Source of the DNA: a virus
IMG/VR virus record: IMGVR_UViG_3300021559_000233
Location: 1 to 35,276 of that record
Direction: 5' to 3' (one strand)
DNA: 35,276 nt
Shown here: in pieces, positions 6,113 through 13,737 of the stretch
How positions within the stretch are numbered: the first letter of the stretch is position 1
Layout of the letters: each line of letters begins with the position of its first letter
Made by a program: the position numbers and the translations under genes
The notes under the pieces: generated by a model
The model's database searches: none
What the model was told of the DNA's origin: nothing
The model's input: the letters and a program-made list of their open reading frames with translations, nothing else

Positions 6113-7615
6113 CTAGTTGCGCGCAAGTGTTCCATCCGAAGCCTTCACTTCGCCCTTTGCTAGTACCCTAAGTGGGCGGTATCGTTGCCCATTTCCAGCC
6201 TTTTGGTCGGCGTGGCCGAGCTCTGTCAAGCGTCGACCGAAGGCGGTTGAGCTCATCTCACGGTGGCCGGTCTCCCCTGCCCATTCGACGAACGCTCGGT
6301 ACAGATCTGGCGGTGAGCTCCAACCGTTCACGATCGATGGCGTCTTTTTCTTCGAGACTACGAGGCACTCCTCGATGAACTCGAACACCGCATCCGTCTC
6401 GCCTCTCCACTCTTGGATCGCCGCGACGTGGCTCTTTGGCTCCAAGTAGCTTCCCCTCGCGATAGCCTTCGCTCCGTTCCTGACGAGCCAGCAAACGATC
6501 GCTGGCCGCTCCCTCCGTAGGATCTCTTCGGCGAGCCCTACGATCTTCGCCGGGTCCCCCGTGAAGCGACGGTTGAAGGTGATGACGATCGGGCGTCGCC
6601 AAAAACCATGAGAGCTATCGGAAAACTTGGGGTAGCCGTTCGCTGCGAAGATATGACCGGCCCTCGGTTTGAAATCGATGGGGGCTTCTCGAATGCGGCG
6701 CCCCCGCATCTCGTCACCGGCAGTGACCGCCTTCAACGTTTCGGCCTCTAGGATGTCGCGTTGCTTCACTTCGGTGACGGTGTTGAGGAGCTTCCCGGCG
6801 AGGTCCGCGCGTGAATACTGGTCCTCGAGGTCCTCCGGCTTGATGGAGCAGGTCGAGCCCGCCGGCATCGCCCCGCGGATCATGTCGATGAGGGTGCTCT
6901 TTCCGTCATCCCCCCCACCTTTGAGAAGGATCCACCGTTGAAGTTTCGTGGCTCCCCCTAAGAGAGAGGCCCCCGCAAATTCCCCGATGAGGTTTATCTT
7001 GGCCTCCACATCTTCGTCGGGCTGAAACATCCCCCGCATCGCGGCCAGAAACTCAGTGGGCTCCTCCTCGGTGTAATCGAAATCGTAGGCGAACCGGGCG
7101 CGATTGGTGGAGCTATGAGGGGCCTTTGTTACCCCTCCGTCAGGCGCGATGGAGACCAGGGCATCTTTGAAGACCAAGCCCGCGGGGGCCGATGAGAAGA
7201 AGCCTTCAACCGAGGCTTCCCGTCTCGCGCAGGCGAGGCCCCCCTTCACATCCGACTCCTTCAGCTTGAGGGGCTGCCTTCCTGCTTGGGCACCATCAAA
7301 GCCTTGGATGATCTTCCCTGCTTTGACCTCGTCGACTCTCTCCCAGACCCCCGAGGTTGGGTTGTACCGATAGAGGCTCCCTTCGTCATAGACCGGGATC
7401 TTTAGCTTTCCATCGGCTACCGACTGGAGCTGTTGGAGGAGCGCATGGGAAAGCTCGACGTGGGAGCCACTTGCGAAGTTGAAGGCCCGAGCCGGAGGCT
7501 GGGGTTGGATAGGTCTCTTGGGGTCGGTCTTAGCTTCTTGCCCGTTTGTCGGAGGCTTAGCCGGGGGCTTGCCGTTGGCCTTCGGAGGAACCGAGGTTTT
7601 GCGCGGAGCGGTCAT
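6113..7615 (-). CDS. SF3 (D5/P4-type) replicative DNA helicase
   Basis: 500 residues from the ATG at 7615, which overlaps the stop upstream (ATGA). The frame to 7669 is only a shadow. A Pro/Lys-rich N-terminal tail (1-45) leads to a D5_N-like region (LYRYNPTSGVWERV), then the SF3 AAA+ core: Walker A GGGDDGKST (233-241), Walker B around LLNTVTEVKQ with Glu282, sensor FAANGYP (323-329) and a WRR arginine finger near 339-342. The C-terminus (about 410-482) is a winged-helix-like module with TAFGRRLTELGH and RYRPL. No primase active site is visible, so this is a helicase without primase. It should unwind DNA at the phage origin; the adjacent iteron-like repeats are a candidate for that origin. 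The last ~60 codons look AT-richer than the core. Confidence 0.9.
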   Translation of the reverse strand: MTAPRKTSVPPKANGKPPAKPPTNGQEAKTDPKRPIQPQPPARAFNFASGSHVELSHALLQQLQSVADGKLKIPVYDEGSLYRYNPTSGVWERVDEVKAGKIIQGFDGAQAGRQPLKLKESDVKGGLACARREASVEGFFSSAPAGLVFKDALVSIAPDGGVTKAPHSSTNRARFAYDFDYTEEEPTEFLAAMRGMFQPDEDVEAKINLIGEFAGASLLGGATKLQRWILLKGGGDDGKSTLIDMIRGAMPAGSTCSIKPEDLEDQYSRADLAGKLLNTVTEVKQRDILEAETLKAVTAGDEMRGRRIREAPIDFKPRAGHIFAANGYPKFSDSSHGFWRRPIVITFNRRFTGDPAKIVGLAEEILRRERPAIVCWLVRNGAKAIARGSYLEPKSHVAAIQEWRGETDAVFEFIEECLVVSKKKTPSIVNGWSSPPDLYRAFVEWAGETGHREMSSTAFGRRLTELGHADQKAGNGQRYRPLRVLAKGEVKASDGTLARN

Positions 7616-7812
7616 GCCTTCGCTTTGGCTTTCGGTCGAAGCCGGACGACTCGGGCCCTGGGGATGCAACGAGCATTGTTGACGGCGTTACTCCTATCAA
7701 AGAATCTCCAGACTCGCTTTTGCCTGAAACTCGTAAGGGCCGTCCGCCGGTTGCCGACGTCTTCCCAGCCAACGATGTACTTGTCGCCGAGCTTTAGGAT
7801 CCAAGTTTTCAT
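7612..7812 (-). CDS. Small basic protein, family A copy 1
   Basis: 66 residues from the ATG at 7812, which has an AAAGGTGG site and overlaps the DUF2493 stop by ATGA. It begins MKTWILKLGDKYIVGW and ends RARVVRLRPKAKAKA. The same beginning and ending (MK..V.K.GD.Y..., VRVVRLKP) occur in the 57-aa protein at 8219-8392, so the two are likely paralogues on either side of the DUF2493 gene. The small, basic, beta-rich look suggests nucleic-acid binding, but this is inference. Confidence 0.7.
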   Translation of the reverse strand: MKTWILKLGDKYIVGWEDVGNRRTALTSFRQKRVWRFFDRSNAVNNARCIPRARVVRLRPKAKAKA

Positions 7813-8222
7813 CCCGCCACCTTTCTCAATCTGACTTCGGTGACTTCCCGTCGAATGAACCGTCGAAGGAGCTTTCCCCAACCCTTCCCGGATGTGTGGA
7901 GGATTCCATCAAGGGCCACTATACAGACTGGGATGGTCAATTGATTTGCCCACCGCTTCACCCCCGCGTGGCTATTCCCGGTCGTTGTCGCGAGCAGGAT
8001 CAAGTCGGGGTTGGCTGCGGGAATATGATTCGCCATGCGATCAGCTTGAAGGATTCGGTAAGGGATGTTGTTTATGTCAACCCAGGAAGAGGCGGCTAGG
8101 TCAACCCCGGATCTTCTTTGTGAGGCCCCATGGATCACCTCAGTGATGCCGAAAAGATCATGGAGCTTGGTTAGGGCTTGTGGGATTCGCTTGCCGGAGG
8201 CGCCGCAAACGAAAACTCTCAT
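7809..8222 (-). CDS. DUF2493-type Rossmann-like protein
   Basis: 137 residues. It opens with a Rossmann-type strand and Gly loop, MRVFVCGASGKRIPQAL, followed by the signature EVIHGASQRRSGVDLAA, which corresponds to the 'hGxxxxGxDxxA' motif of DUF2493 (SLOG/DprA-like) proteins. Later strands PDLILLATTTGN and IPVCIVAL complete the fold. SLOG-family proteins bind nucleotides or their derivatives, and phage copies are common but poorly understood. Both ends overlap neighbours by ATGA, and both neighbours are small related proteins. Confidence 0.75.
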   Translation of the reverse strand: MRVFVCGASGKRIPQALTKLHDLFGITEVIHGASQRRSGVDLAASSWVDINNIPYRILQADRMANHIPAANPDLILLATTTGNSHAGVKRWANQLTIPVCIVALDGILHTSGKGWGKLLRRFIRREVTEVRLRKVAG

Positions 8223-8392
8223 CGGGGCTTTAGCCTCACGACGCGAATGTTCGACCTAAAACGACGGCCCAACGCCATCGCTAGTAGCCTAGGGAACTCG
8301 GGGAGGACGAACTTCCACGCCTCCTTTTGGTTTGGAGACCACGGGACTCCCGGCGAGAAGTACAAGTCGCCAGCCTTCACAACCCATTTCAT
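8219..8392 (-). CDS. Small basic protein, family A copy 2
   Basis: 57 residues, overlapping both neighbours by ATGA (8389-8392 and 8219-8222). It begins MKWVVKAGDLYFSPGVPW, has a middle helix around KEAWKFVLPEFPRLLAMAL, and ends SNIRVVRLKPR. The start and end motifs match the 66-aa protein at 7612-7812, so a shared small fold is likely. Function unknown. Confidence 0.7.
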   Translation of the reverse strand: MKWVVKAGDLYFSPGVPWSPNQKEAWKFVLPEFPRLLAMALGRRFRSNIRVVRLKPR

Positions 8393-8586
8393 GATCGCAT
8401 CCTTATCGGAATTGCATACGGGTTTCCCCCGACCCCCTCGACCATGATGCGGCCCACAATTCCCGCGAGGTCCTTCTCATGCGGGGTAGAAGCGATGGAT
8501 TTGAAGAGCTCGATCCGGAGCCCGTCGGGGCCGGCGATGTAGATCATCTCCCCGTCGAACTCGAGGCGGCGGCCTTTGGGGGTCAT
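8389..8586 (-). CDS. Hypothetical 65-aa protein
   Basis: 65 residues starting at the ATG at 8586, which overlaps the previous stop (ATGA); the longer open frame is a shadow of that gene. The N-terminal half is beta-rich (GRRLEFDGEMIYIAGPDGLR), then IELFKSIA, and the C-terminus is Gly/Ile-rich. No family recognised. Confidence 0.65.
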   Translation of the reverse strand: MTPKGRRLEFDGEMIYIAGPDGLRIELFKSIASTPHEKDLAGIVGRIMVEGVGGNPYAIPIRMRS

Positions 8587-8765
8587 GCTCTGCGCTTCCC
8601 GCAAGCAAGACAGACCCCGTTTCGATCGAAGGGCCCTTGATAGCAAGAACCACGTCGTCGGGCTCGGATAGCTACGACCTTCGCCGTCGTCGCCTTGATG
8701 TCCTCCCGGATCCTAGTCTCGAGGGCCCTCAAAGCCTCCAGCTCCTCTTTTTCAAAGTCGTCCAT
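8583..8765 (-). CDS. Small coiled-coil protein with Cys pair, first gene of leftward operon
   Basis: 60 residues: an acidic helix (DDFEKEELEALRALETRI) that could form a coiled coil, a basic stretch (AIRARRRGS), then C...CLACGKRRA, a possible small zinc knuckle. A good AAAGGCGG site precedes the ATG. It is the first gene of the leftward run that continues to the left edge of the window, facing away from the rightward operon at 8900. Confidence 0.6.
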   Translation of the reverse strand: MDDFEKEELEALRALETRIREDIKATTAKVVAIRARRRGSCYQGPFDRNGVCLACGKRRA

Positions 8766-8899
8766 GTCGCCGCCTTTCTTCCGCTTCCCCCGGAAAGGAT
8801 GACGCTACTCCTCCAGGGGCCTAACGCAAGGGCTGTAGGCTAACTGAGACGCGTTGGAGACTTTGCGGGCGGAAACCGGGATGCTAGGTGTAGGATTCA
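8766..8899. promoter_or_regulatory. Divergent intergenic region, presumed promoters
   Basis: 134 bases between two operons pointing away from each other, so promoters for both are expected here. The left side holds the AAAGGCGG ribosome-binding site of the leftward gene and the right side holds TAGGA for the rightward one. I see no convincing sigma70-type -35/-10 pair; weak candidates exist on both strands. No repeat or strong inverted repeat stands out. Confidence 0.45.
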
Positions 8900-9055
8900 A
8901 TGGGAAACCCGAAGCCCGATCACCCTTGGCGCCAGAAGCGCTACCCGAAGCCTCGCGCTTGCCCGCTATGCGATCCCAGCGACCCGAAGCCTTGCCCTGA
9001 CGCGACCTACGCGGGGGTTCCGCTACCGGAGCCCGAGGAACCCCAGCCTCAATGA
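8900..9055 (+). CDS. Hypothetical Pro-rich Cys protein, first gene of rightward operon
   Basis: 51 residues beginning MGNPKPDHPWRQKRYPKP with CPLC and a later Cys (CPLCDPSDPKPCPD), then a Pro/Glu tail. The ATG has TAGGA five bases upstream, and the stop overlaps the next ATG (AATGA). Another frame is open from ATG 8881 to 9000, but it lacks the overlap and the Cys motif. Likely a small zinc-binding protein of unknown role. Confidence 0.6.
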   Translation: MGNPKPDHPWRQKRYPKPRACPLCDPSDPKPCPDATYAGVPLPEPEEPQPQ

Positions 9056-9183
9056 AACACCTCCTAAGACGGCTCCATTACTTCCTCGTGATCTACACGC
9101 CCTTTTGGCGCGTCTCGCGTTGGTGGACGCTCCGGCAAATTCGGCTAGGGCATCGCCCCAGACCGCCGTTGGTTCCTCGATGA
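9052..9183 (+). CDS. Small basic aromatic protein
   Basis: 43 residues beginning MKHLLRRLHYFLVIYTPFW, very rich in Arg, Trp, Tyr and Phe, with an amphipathic or weakly membrane-seeking N-terminal half and a basic tail. It overlaps the previous stop and the next start by ATGA. No homologue can be named; the tight coupling on both sides is the evidence that it is translated. Confidence 0.5.
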   Translation: MKHLLRRLHYFLVIYTPFWRVSRWWTLRQIRLGHRPRPPLVPR

Positions 9184-9365
9184 CCCATTTCGGCTTCGTC
9201 GAGTTTCCCTGCCCCTTCTGCGGGCGCTATGCCCGTGCCGATGACTCAGATCCTAACGGGACCCCCTTCGTCATCCACGCGGTTCCGATGTGCGAAACCT
9301 TCGAGAAGCTCGACGCTCTGAGCTACATGAAGGCGGTCAACAAAGCCACCAAGGCCCCATTGTGA
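9180..9365 (+). CDS. Small zinc-ribbon-like protein
   Basis: 61 residues from the ATG at 9180, which overlaps the previous stop by ATGA. It begins MTHFGFVEFPCPFCGRYARA, with CPFCG as a zinc knuckle; a later His and Cys (IHAVPMCETFEKL) could complete a site. The rest is helical and charged. Similar small CPxCG proteins are common in phage early regions. Function unknown. Confidence 0.65.
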   Translation: MTHFGFVEFPCPFCGRYARADDSDPNGTPFVIHAVPMCETFEKLDALSYMKAVNKATKAPL

Positions 9366-9616
9366 GGCCCCCCTTCGCCGGCCCCCCCATGAAGCTCCCC
9401 GAGTCCGTCGTCATCTCCGCCCACTTCAAGAACCCGCAAGAGGCGGAGCTGGTGAAGAAGGCAGCGCGGGCCATCGGGTTGACCCCTTCAGCTTTTATGA
9501 GGCAACTAGCCTTGGAAAAAGCAAGCGTGATTTCCGACGGCTGGGACATCAGGCAGATGAAGAAGCGGGCCAAGGGTCAGTTGAAGTTGAGGGTGATCGA
9601 AGGAGGAAAAAAATGA
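9362..9616 (+). CDS. Ribbon-helix-helix (CopG/MobC-like) DNA-binding protein
   Basis: 84 residues if started at the GTG overlapping the previous stop (GTGA), with AAGG seven bases upstream; 75 residues if started at ATG 9389, which has no ribosome-binding site. The core VVISAHFKN, EAELVKKAARAIGL, TPSAFMRQLALEKA has the strand-helix-helix order of ribbon-helix-helix repressors, as in MobC/DUF1778 types. The C-terminus is basic. It is the best candidate for a transcriptional regulator of this operon. Confidence 0.7.
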   Translation: MRPPFAGPPMKLPESVVISAHFKNPQEAELVKKAARAIGLTPSAFMRQLALEKASVISDGWDIRQMKKRAKGQLKLRVIEGGKK

Positions 9617-9714
9617 ATCCAGCGGCTTGGCCTTGGTGGCTCCTCATCCTGATCGGGATCATCATCGCGGTCATCGTTTTCTTCCTCCTCCACTGGATCC
9701 TGGAGAAGATATGA
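9613..9714 (+). CDS. 33-aa single-span membrane peptide
   Basis: A 33-residue gene with an excellent AGGAGG site seven bases before the ATG, overlapping the previous stop by ATGA and the next start in the same way. After MNPAAWPWW comes a continuous run of Leu/Ile/Val/Phe (about residues 10-27) long enough to span the membrane, ending HWILEKI. It may be a small holin-like or accessory membrane peptide, but its size gives no more detail. Confidence 0.65.
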   Translation: MNPAAWPWWLLILIGIIIAVIVFFLLHWILEKI

Positions 9715-9932
9715 CCGCGGTTGCTACAAAGGAGCTGTCGGAATACCAGCTCGACATCCTCAAGGTGTTGGAGCATGACGGGCCAACGAAGGCTTTTCTC
9801 TTCAACGACGAAGACCTCGACCCCCTCTTCAAGATGCGGCCTAGATTGATCCGGATCATACCCGGCCATGTTGAAGCGGTGGTCGACATCACGGGGGATG
9901 GGATCAAGAAGTTGAGGGCTTACGGCCGATGA
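9711..9932 (+). CDS. Small winged-helix-like protein
   Basis: 73 residues from the ATG at 9711 (ATGA overlap). The pattern LSEYQLDILKVLEHDG, acidic turn, then strands ending VVDITGDGIKKLRAYGR resembles a small winged-helix fold, with 'T.DGIKKL' in the usual place after the wing. It could bind DNA or be an adaptor protein. No family is certain. Confidence 0.6.
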   Translation: MTAVATKELSEYQLDILKVLEHDGPTKAFLFNDEDLDPLFKMRPRLIRIIPGHVEAVVDITGDGIKKLRAYGR

Positions 9933-10357
9933 TCGTTTATAACGGTTGGGAGATCTACGTGAAGAGCGCATCGAAACGAATCGGACCTCTAGTCCTCGAG
10001 ATCCACAATATCGGCAACGAGTATTTTTGGGACCTTATGCCGTTCGAGACCCCCTCCGATGACACTTGGGAGCTCCACGGGAAGAGCTCCACCTTCGAGA
10101 AAGCCCAAGCCGCCGCCGAGGCCATGGGCCAAAAAGCTTCGATGATTGATCTCCACTGGGGTGTATGGATCACCCAAGATAAGCCCCGCAAAGGGCGAAC
10201 AGAGCCGGATTCGTATTGGTGGCAAGGCTTGGACTACTCCGGGGACAGCATACTCTCTAAAGAAGAGGCGGAAGCCGTTGCGCTGAAGCTCCAGAAGGAA
10301 TGCTCAACCTGGAGTTATGAGGCTAGGCCCTACCTCCGGTCCGAGGGGGATGGATGA
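9929..10357 (+). CDS. Hypothetical 142-aa protein
   Basis: 142 residues, Trp- and Tyr-rich, joined to both neighbours by ATGA. Sequence includes MIVYNGWEIYVKSASKRIG at the start and a possible two-part repeat: both halves have a Trp-rich strand followed by a helix with EKAQAAAEAM or KEEAEAVALKLQK. No family is recognised. The duplicated strand-helix design suggests two copies of a small alpha/beta unit. Confidence 0.65.
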   Translation: MIVYNGWEIYVKSASKRIGPLVLEIHNIGNEYFWDLMPFETPSDDTWELHGKSSTFEKAQAAAEAMGQKASMIDLHWGVWITQDKPRKGRTEPDSYWWQGLDYSGDSILSKEEAEAVALKLQKECSTWSYEARPYLRSEGDG

Positions 10358-10710
10358 TCGATCTCCACGATGGGGTAGCTTCCCTTTTCGCCGAAGCGAA
10401 CAGCCCTCGAGCCCCCCGCGACGAAGATGAAGTGAGGCATGACAACTGGGGGGCCCACTTCCTCTCCCTCCGCGGTGAAGATGACCTAAACCGCCGGTGG
10501 GAAAAGACCCTCCGAGTGAGCTACAAGATAACCCCCATCGCTCCGGTGAGGTTGATGAGATGCCCCCGATGTAGGGGGCCCGTCGAGGTGAGGCCCGGCT
10601 CCCTCATTGCAATCTGCTTCACTCGCGCTTGCGGAACGATTGGGCTATCAACTAGCCCGAAAGCGGTGAAGCTTCGAGAGTGGAGAGCGAGACGCCGTGA
10701 AAAAACCTAG
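10354..10710 (+). CDS. Hypothetical zinc-ribbon protein
   Basis: 118 residues. The N-terminal half is acidic and unrecognised. The C-terminal half carries CPRCRGPVEVRPGS, then ICFTRACG, making a four-Cys zinc-ribbon candidate (CxxC...CxxxxC). A basic tail ends REWRARRREKT. The gene overlaps the next by 14 bases, and its position directly before a PD-(D/E)XK nuclease suggests a DNA-related role. Confidence 0.6.
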   Translation: MIDLHDGVASLFAEANSPRAPRDEDEVRHDNWGAHFLSLRGEDDLNRRWEKTLRVSYKITPIAPVRLMRCPRCRGPVEVRPGSLIAICFTRACGTIGLSTSPKAVKLREWRARRREKT

Positions 10711-12004
10711 GGGCTTCAAGCATCGGGCGGGCGGCAACTGTTGGGAGGGCATCGCTTCGCCCCAAGACGAAGACGTTTGCCTGAAGCATGAAGAGCCAAG
10801 GGGGGATTGCGGTGAATGCCCCCGGTGCCCCGCCTGCGACAACATGAACCTTGCGACTTCTCTTTCTGCGGAGATTGTCGAAGCCAAGTCTGAAACCTTC
10901 ACCTTCCTTCCAAGCGCCTCGAAGGTCGATCTGCTTTTCGCTTGCACCTTTCCATTTGGCAAGACCCTGAAGCGGGAGGCGGTCGGCGAACGAACCCGCT
11001 TCGGTTCCGCCTTCCATGAAGTGATGGAGGGGATCAAACCTGGATGCCTCCCGTCCAAGTCGACCTCCAAGCGGATCGCTGAAAAGTGGGCCGTCGATCG
11101 AAAAGAGCTCGAGAGTCGGATCTACGAGGCCTCCCCCGTCATCGCGAAGTGGCTCTCCGGCGACAACATGTGGGGGCTGGATTTTATCGCCGCCGGAGTC
11201 GAGACCGAGATTTCCGTCGCGGTTGACCCCAGAACCCATGAAGCCCGCTTCCTTCCGGATGGCCCGGGGGAGCACCACGATTACCCGGGGAGGCAACCGG
11301 GAGAGGTCCCGGGCACCGCCGACGTGGTCTCGGTTACCTTACATGAGAGCGGCGTCAAAAGCCTCTTGGTGCTTGACCATAAATCCGGCTGGAACGTCGC
11401 CCAAGGCTGGCAACCCCAGACCCCCGCCGAATCCGGCCAGCTCCGAACCCTCGCGTTGGCCCTCGCGGAGCTTTACCAGGTCGACCAGGTCATAGTGGCC
11501 TTCTTCCATGCCCCCCTCGAAGGTCAGCCGACGGTTTATGCGGATCTCCTCACCCCATCCGATCTGGAATCCCATCGGAAGGCACTCAAGTCAGCCATAG
11601 GCAACGTCGGATCTGATTGGCTCCGCCCCGGCCCCTGGTGCCCCCTCTGCCCGGCCTTTACCATCTGCCCAACCCAGACCACCACCCTCGTTGAGTTGAA
11701 GCGGGGAAGCGGAAACTTGACTGCGGAGAGGGTGGGGGCGATGCATCAAGCGGCGGCTCTCTATGACAACCTACGGGAGAAGCTCCGGGAAGAGATGAGG
11801 GCCTGGGTAAATAAAAATGGCCCAGGAATCCGGCCCGACGGGCAGCTCGTTGATTTGGTTCCACGGCCCCGGACTAACCTGAGCCAAGCCTCGGTCGTGA
11901 GGGCCTACGGGCCACTAAAAGGGGCAAAGGTTTTAGCGAAACTCAAAAAAGACGGAGCCATTGAGGAAAAGGAAAACCTCGAGCTCCGAGCCGTTAGGAG
12001 ATAA
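10697..12004 (+). CDS. PD-(D/E)XK nuclease (Cas4/AddB-like)
   Basis: 435 residues from a GTG at 10697. The catalytic set of the PDDEXK_1 family is clear: FGSAFHEVMEG (His), VETEISV (Glu), PGTADVV then LLVLDHKSGW (Asp ... Asp-x-Lys) and a QxxxxALALA helix. A distal CPLCPAFTICP cluster resembles the three distal cysteines of Cas4/AddB nucleases, which hold an iron-sulphur cluster. Unusually, the first 50 residues carry several more cysteines (GDCGECPRCPACDN), so the cluster or an added zinc site may involve the N-terminus. Such phage nucleases usually act as exonucleases in recombination. Strong family call. Confidence 0.85.
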   Translation: MKKPRGFKHRAGGNCWEGIASPQDEDVCLKHEEPRGDCGECPRCPACDNMNLATSLSAEIVEAKSETFTFLPSASKVDLLFACTFPFGKTLKREAVGERTRFGSAFHEVMEGIKPGCLPSKSTSKRIAEKWAVDRKELESRIYEASPVIAKWLSGDNMWGLDFIAAGVETEISVAVDPRTHEARFLPDGPGEHHDYPGRQPGEVPGTADVVSVTLHESGVKSLLVLDHKSGWNVAQGWQPQTPAESGQLRTLALALAELYQVDQVIVAFFHAPLEGQPTVYADLLTPSDLESHRKALKSAIGNVGSDWLRPGPWCPLCPAFTICPTQTTTLVELKRGSGNLTAERVGAMHQAAALYDNLREKLREEMRAWVNKNGPGIRPDGQLVDLVPRPRTNLSQASVVRAYGPLKGAKVLAKLKKDGAIEEKENLELRAVRR

Positions 12005-12006
12005 AT

Positions 12007-12390
12007 ATGTTCACCTTCGTTGTCCCCCCCGACGTCATCCTCGACCCTCCGCCCATCATCGCAGCGGCCATCAAACGCGCCGGGGGTACGACCCCTGAGA
12101 CCTTCACGTTTCAGCGCATCGCGCTCGAATGTTGGCTCAACGACGCTAGGGCGATCCGGTCTGGGCCCCCCGGGCAAGAAGGTGGCAGCCTCGTGAAACA
12201 ACAACGGTGGTCAAAAGTGATCGAGAAGTTCCTAACGATCAAAGGCCCGGGTGATTCCATCAGCCTTGAGGACGAAGATTTCCGATCCCTCAAGATGATC
12301 GTCGAATCCCCATCGGCTTACTATTCACCGCTCATTGCATCGTACCTCACTCCATTCAGTGAGGCGGTGCTCGCTGCGAAAAGCGGCTAA
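12007..12390 (+). CDS. Hypothetical 127-aa protein, last gene of rightward operon
   Basis: 127 residues with an AGGAGA site five bases before the ATG, two bases after the nuclease stop. It begins MFTFVVPPDVILDPPPII; the rest is helical with ECWLNDARAI and SLKMIVESPSAYY. No family recognised. Only six bases separate it from the stop of the convergent SGNH gene, and no terminator hairpin is visible between them. Confidence 0.65.
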   Translation: MFTFVVPPDVILDPPPIIAAAIKRAGGTTPETFTFQRIALECWLNDARAIRSGPPGQEGGSLVKQQRWSKVIEKFLTIKGPGDSISLEDEDFRSLKMIVESPSAYYSPLIASYLTPFSEAVLAAKSG

Positions 12391-12395
12391 AGCGG

Positions 12396-13727
12396 CTAGG
12401 CTGCGGCGGCGATGAGCGCGTTGGCAAGGATGGTGCCGGCGCGCTGATCCCCCGGGATGGTCGGGTGGGTGCCGTCTTGGGTGTAGTTCGTGTTAGCTGC
12501 GACAAGAACTGCGTCGGCGCCGAAGTCAGAGAGGACCATCGTCACCCCCGCCGCTCCCCACGAAGCGAAGTTGGCGCGAGTGTTGGCGTTGATCAACTGC
12601 GCGTTTGGTGTGTTCCCTGACGGACCGAAGAGTGTCGTAACGACACAGAATTGAGGCCCGAAGCCGGCTTTAGCGCTCATCGCTGAGCTCATCGCGGTGT
12701 AGAGGGCTTGGGTGCGCGTGTTGATCTGCACAACGGTCGCGCCCGCGCCGAGATCGTTGATGCCCCCCTCGCCTACCGCGACGTTGGGGCCGTTGACGAG
12801 TGAAGGGGCCCCCGTCGTGTTCCATGTGCTGAGGACCGCTGGAAGTTGAGCTCCGCTGACCCCTAGGTTGAGCGGAGTCCCGAAGCGGAACCCTAGCTGG
12901 TTAGCCGCAACGCCCATGAAGGATAGGAAGTCTGCGATTTTCGCGTTGGCGTTCAGAGCCGCCCCCAGCATGATGCTGTCGCCGACACCGATGGTTTGGT
13001 ACCGAAGCGTTTGGTTGGGGGGCGTGATCCGCCACGAGGCCCTAACGTCGGCGTCGACCTGGGCCCGCTCCGAGAGGGATAGAACCCGTGTGTATGGGTA
13101 GATGCAGCCGATGGCCCCCGTTAGAGGCAATCCGACAGCAGCATGGAGGGCCCCGATAGTCGATTGGACAGTAAACGCGCCGGTCCCTGGCGCAACGGCC
13201 GACACCGAGAACGGAACCGTCGATCCGTTGACGTAGAGTGTCGTAGTGGTCCCGTCGCACGTCAGGATGATGTACTGGACCGTATTTCCGATCCCCCAGA
13301 GGGCTCCGTTGCCGTTGTCGGCCAGCTGCAGCCCCCCTGTTCCATTGATGCGGGAGGTCCAGCCTGAGGAGTTCTCGACGCAGACCCCGCGGCTCGCGGT
13401 GACATTACTGGAGAACTCACATAGTGCCGCTTGAGGCCCGTTAGAGCGGAAGACAATGACGATGCTGAACGGAATGCCTAGCGCAAGGCCGATGTTCGTG
13501 AGGAAGTTAGTCTGGGTGACCGCTGCGCTGAGCCGGCCGAACATTGCGCATGGGCCCCCTCCTAGACTGATTGAGTCGTACCAGGGTTGGTTGGCTGCTG
13601 TTGCTTGGAGCCAAACGGTATTCCAGGTGTCGAAGTTTCCGCCGTCGACGACGGTCACCCCCCCTAGGGTCATCGTAGAGGTCAGGCGCGCATCGACGGG
13701 CGACACTGCACCAGCAGGCATTGCCAT
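12396..13727 (-). CDS. SGNH/GDSL hydrolase with N-terminal LamG-like domain, tail-associated
   Basis: 443 residues. Residues about 40-230 form a LamG/concanavalin-like beta-sandwich (for example TLYVNGS, and IYPYTRVLSLSERAQVDADV at its end). Residues 240-443 are an SGNH hydrolase: block I IGVGDSIML with nucleophile Ser251, LNLGVSGAQL, block III EGGINDLG with Asn324, and block V DGTHPTIPGD with Asp418 and His421. Such enzymes deacetylate or cleave esters on surface sugars; with the binding domain and fibre neighbours, the target is probably the host envelope polysaccharide. An AAGGAG site sits six bases upstream of the ATG. Confidence 0.85.
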   Translation of the reverse strand: MAMPAGAVSPVDARLTSTMTLGGVTVVDGGNFDTWNTVWLQATAANQPWYDSISLGGGPCAMFGRLSAAVTQTNFLTNIGLALGIPFSIVIVFRSNGPQAALCEFSSNVTASRGVCVENSSGWTSRINGTGGLQLADNGNGALWGIGNTVQYIILTCDGTTTTLYVNGSTVPFSVSAVAPGTGAFTVQSTIGALHAAVGLPLTGAIGCIYPYTRVLSLSERAQVDADVRASWRITPPNQTLRYQTIGVGDSIMLGAALNANAKIADFLSFMGVAANQLGFRFGTPLNLGVSGAQLPAVLSTWNTTGAPSLVNGPNVAVGEGGINDLGAGATVVQINTRTQALYTAMSSAMSAKAGFGPQFCVVTTLFGPSGNTPNAQLINANTRANFASWGAAGVTMVLSDFGADAVLVAANTNYTQDGTHPTIPGDQRAGTILANALIAAAA

Positions 13728-13737
13728 CGGAGACTCC

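Noticed and set aside
8881-9000. 39-codon frame starting MLGVGFNGK overlapping the first rightward gene
   Set aside because: It lacks the stop/start overlap with the next gene and any motif; the frame at 8900-9055 has a ribosome-binding site, a CxxC motif and an AATGA junction.
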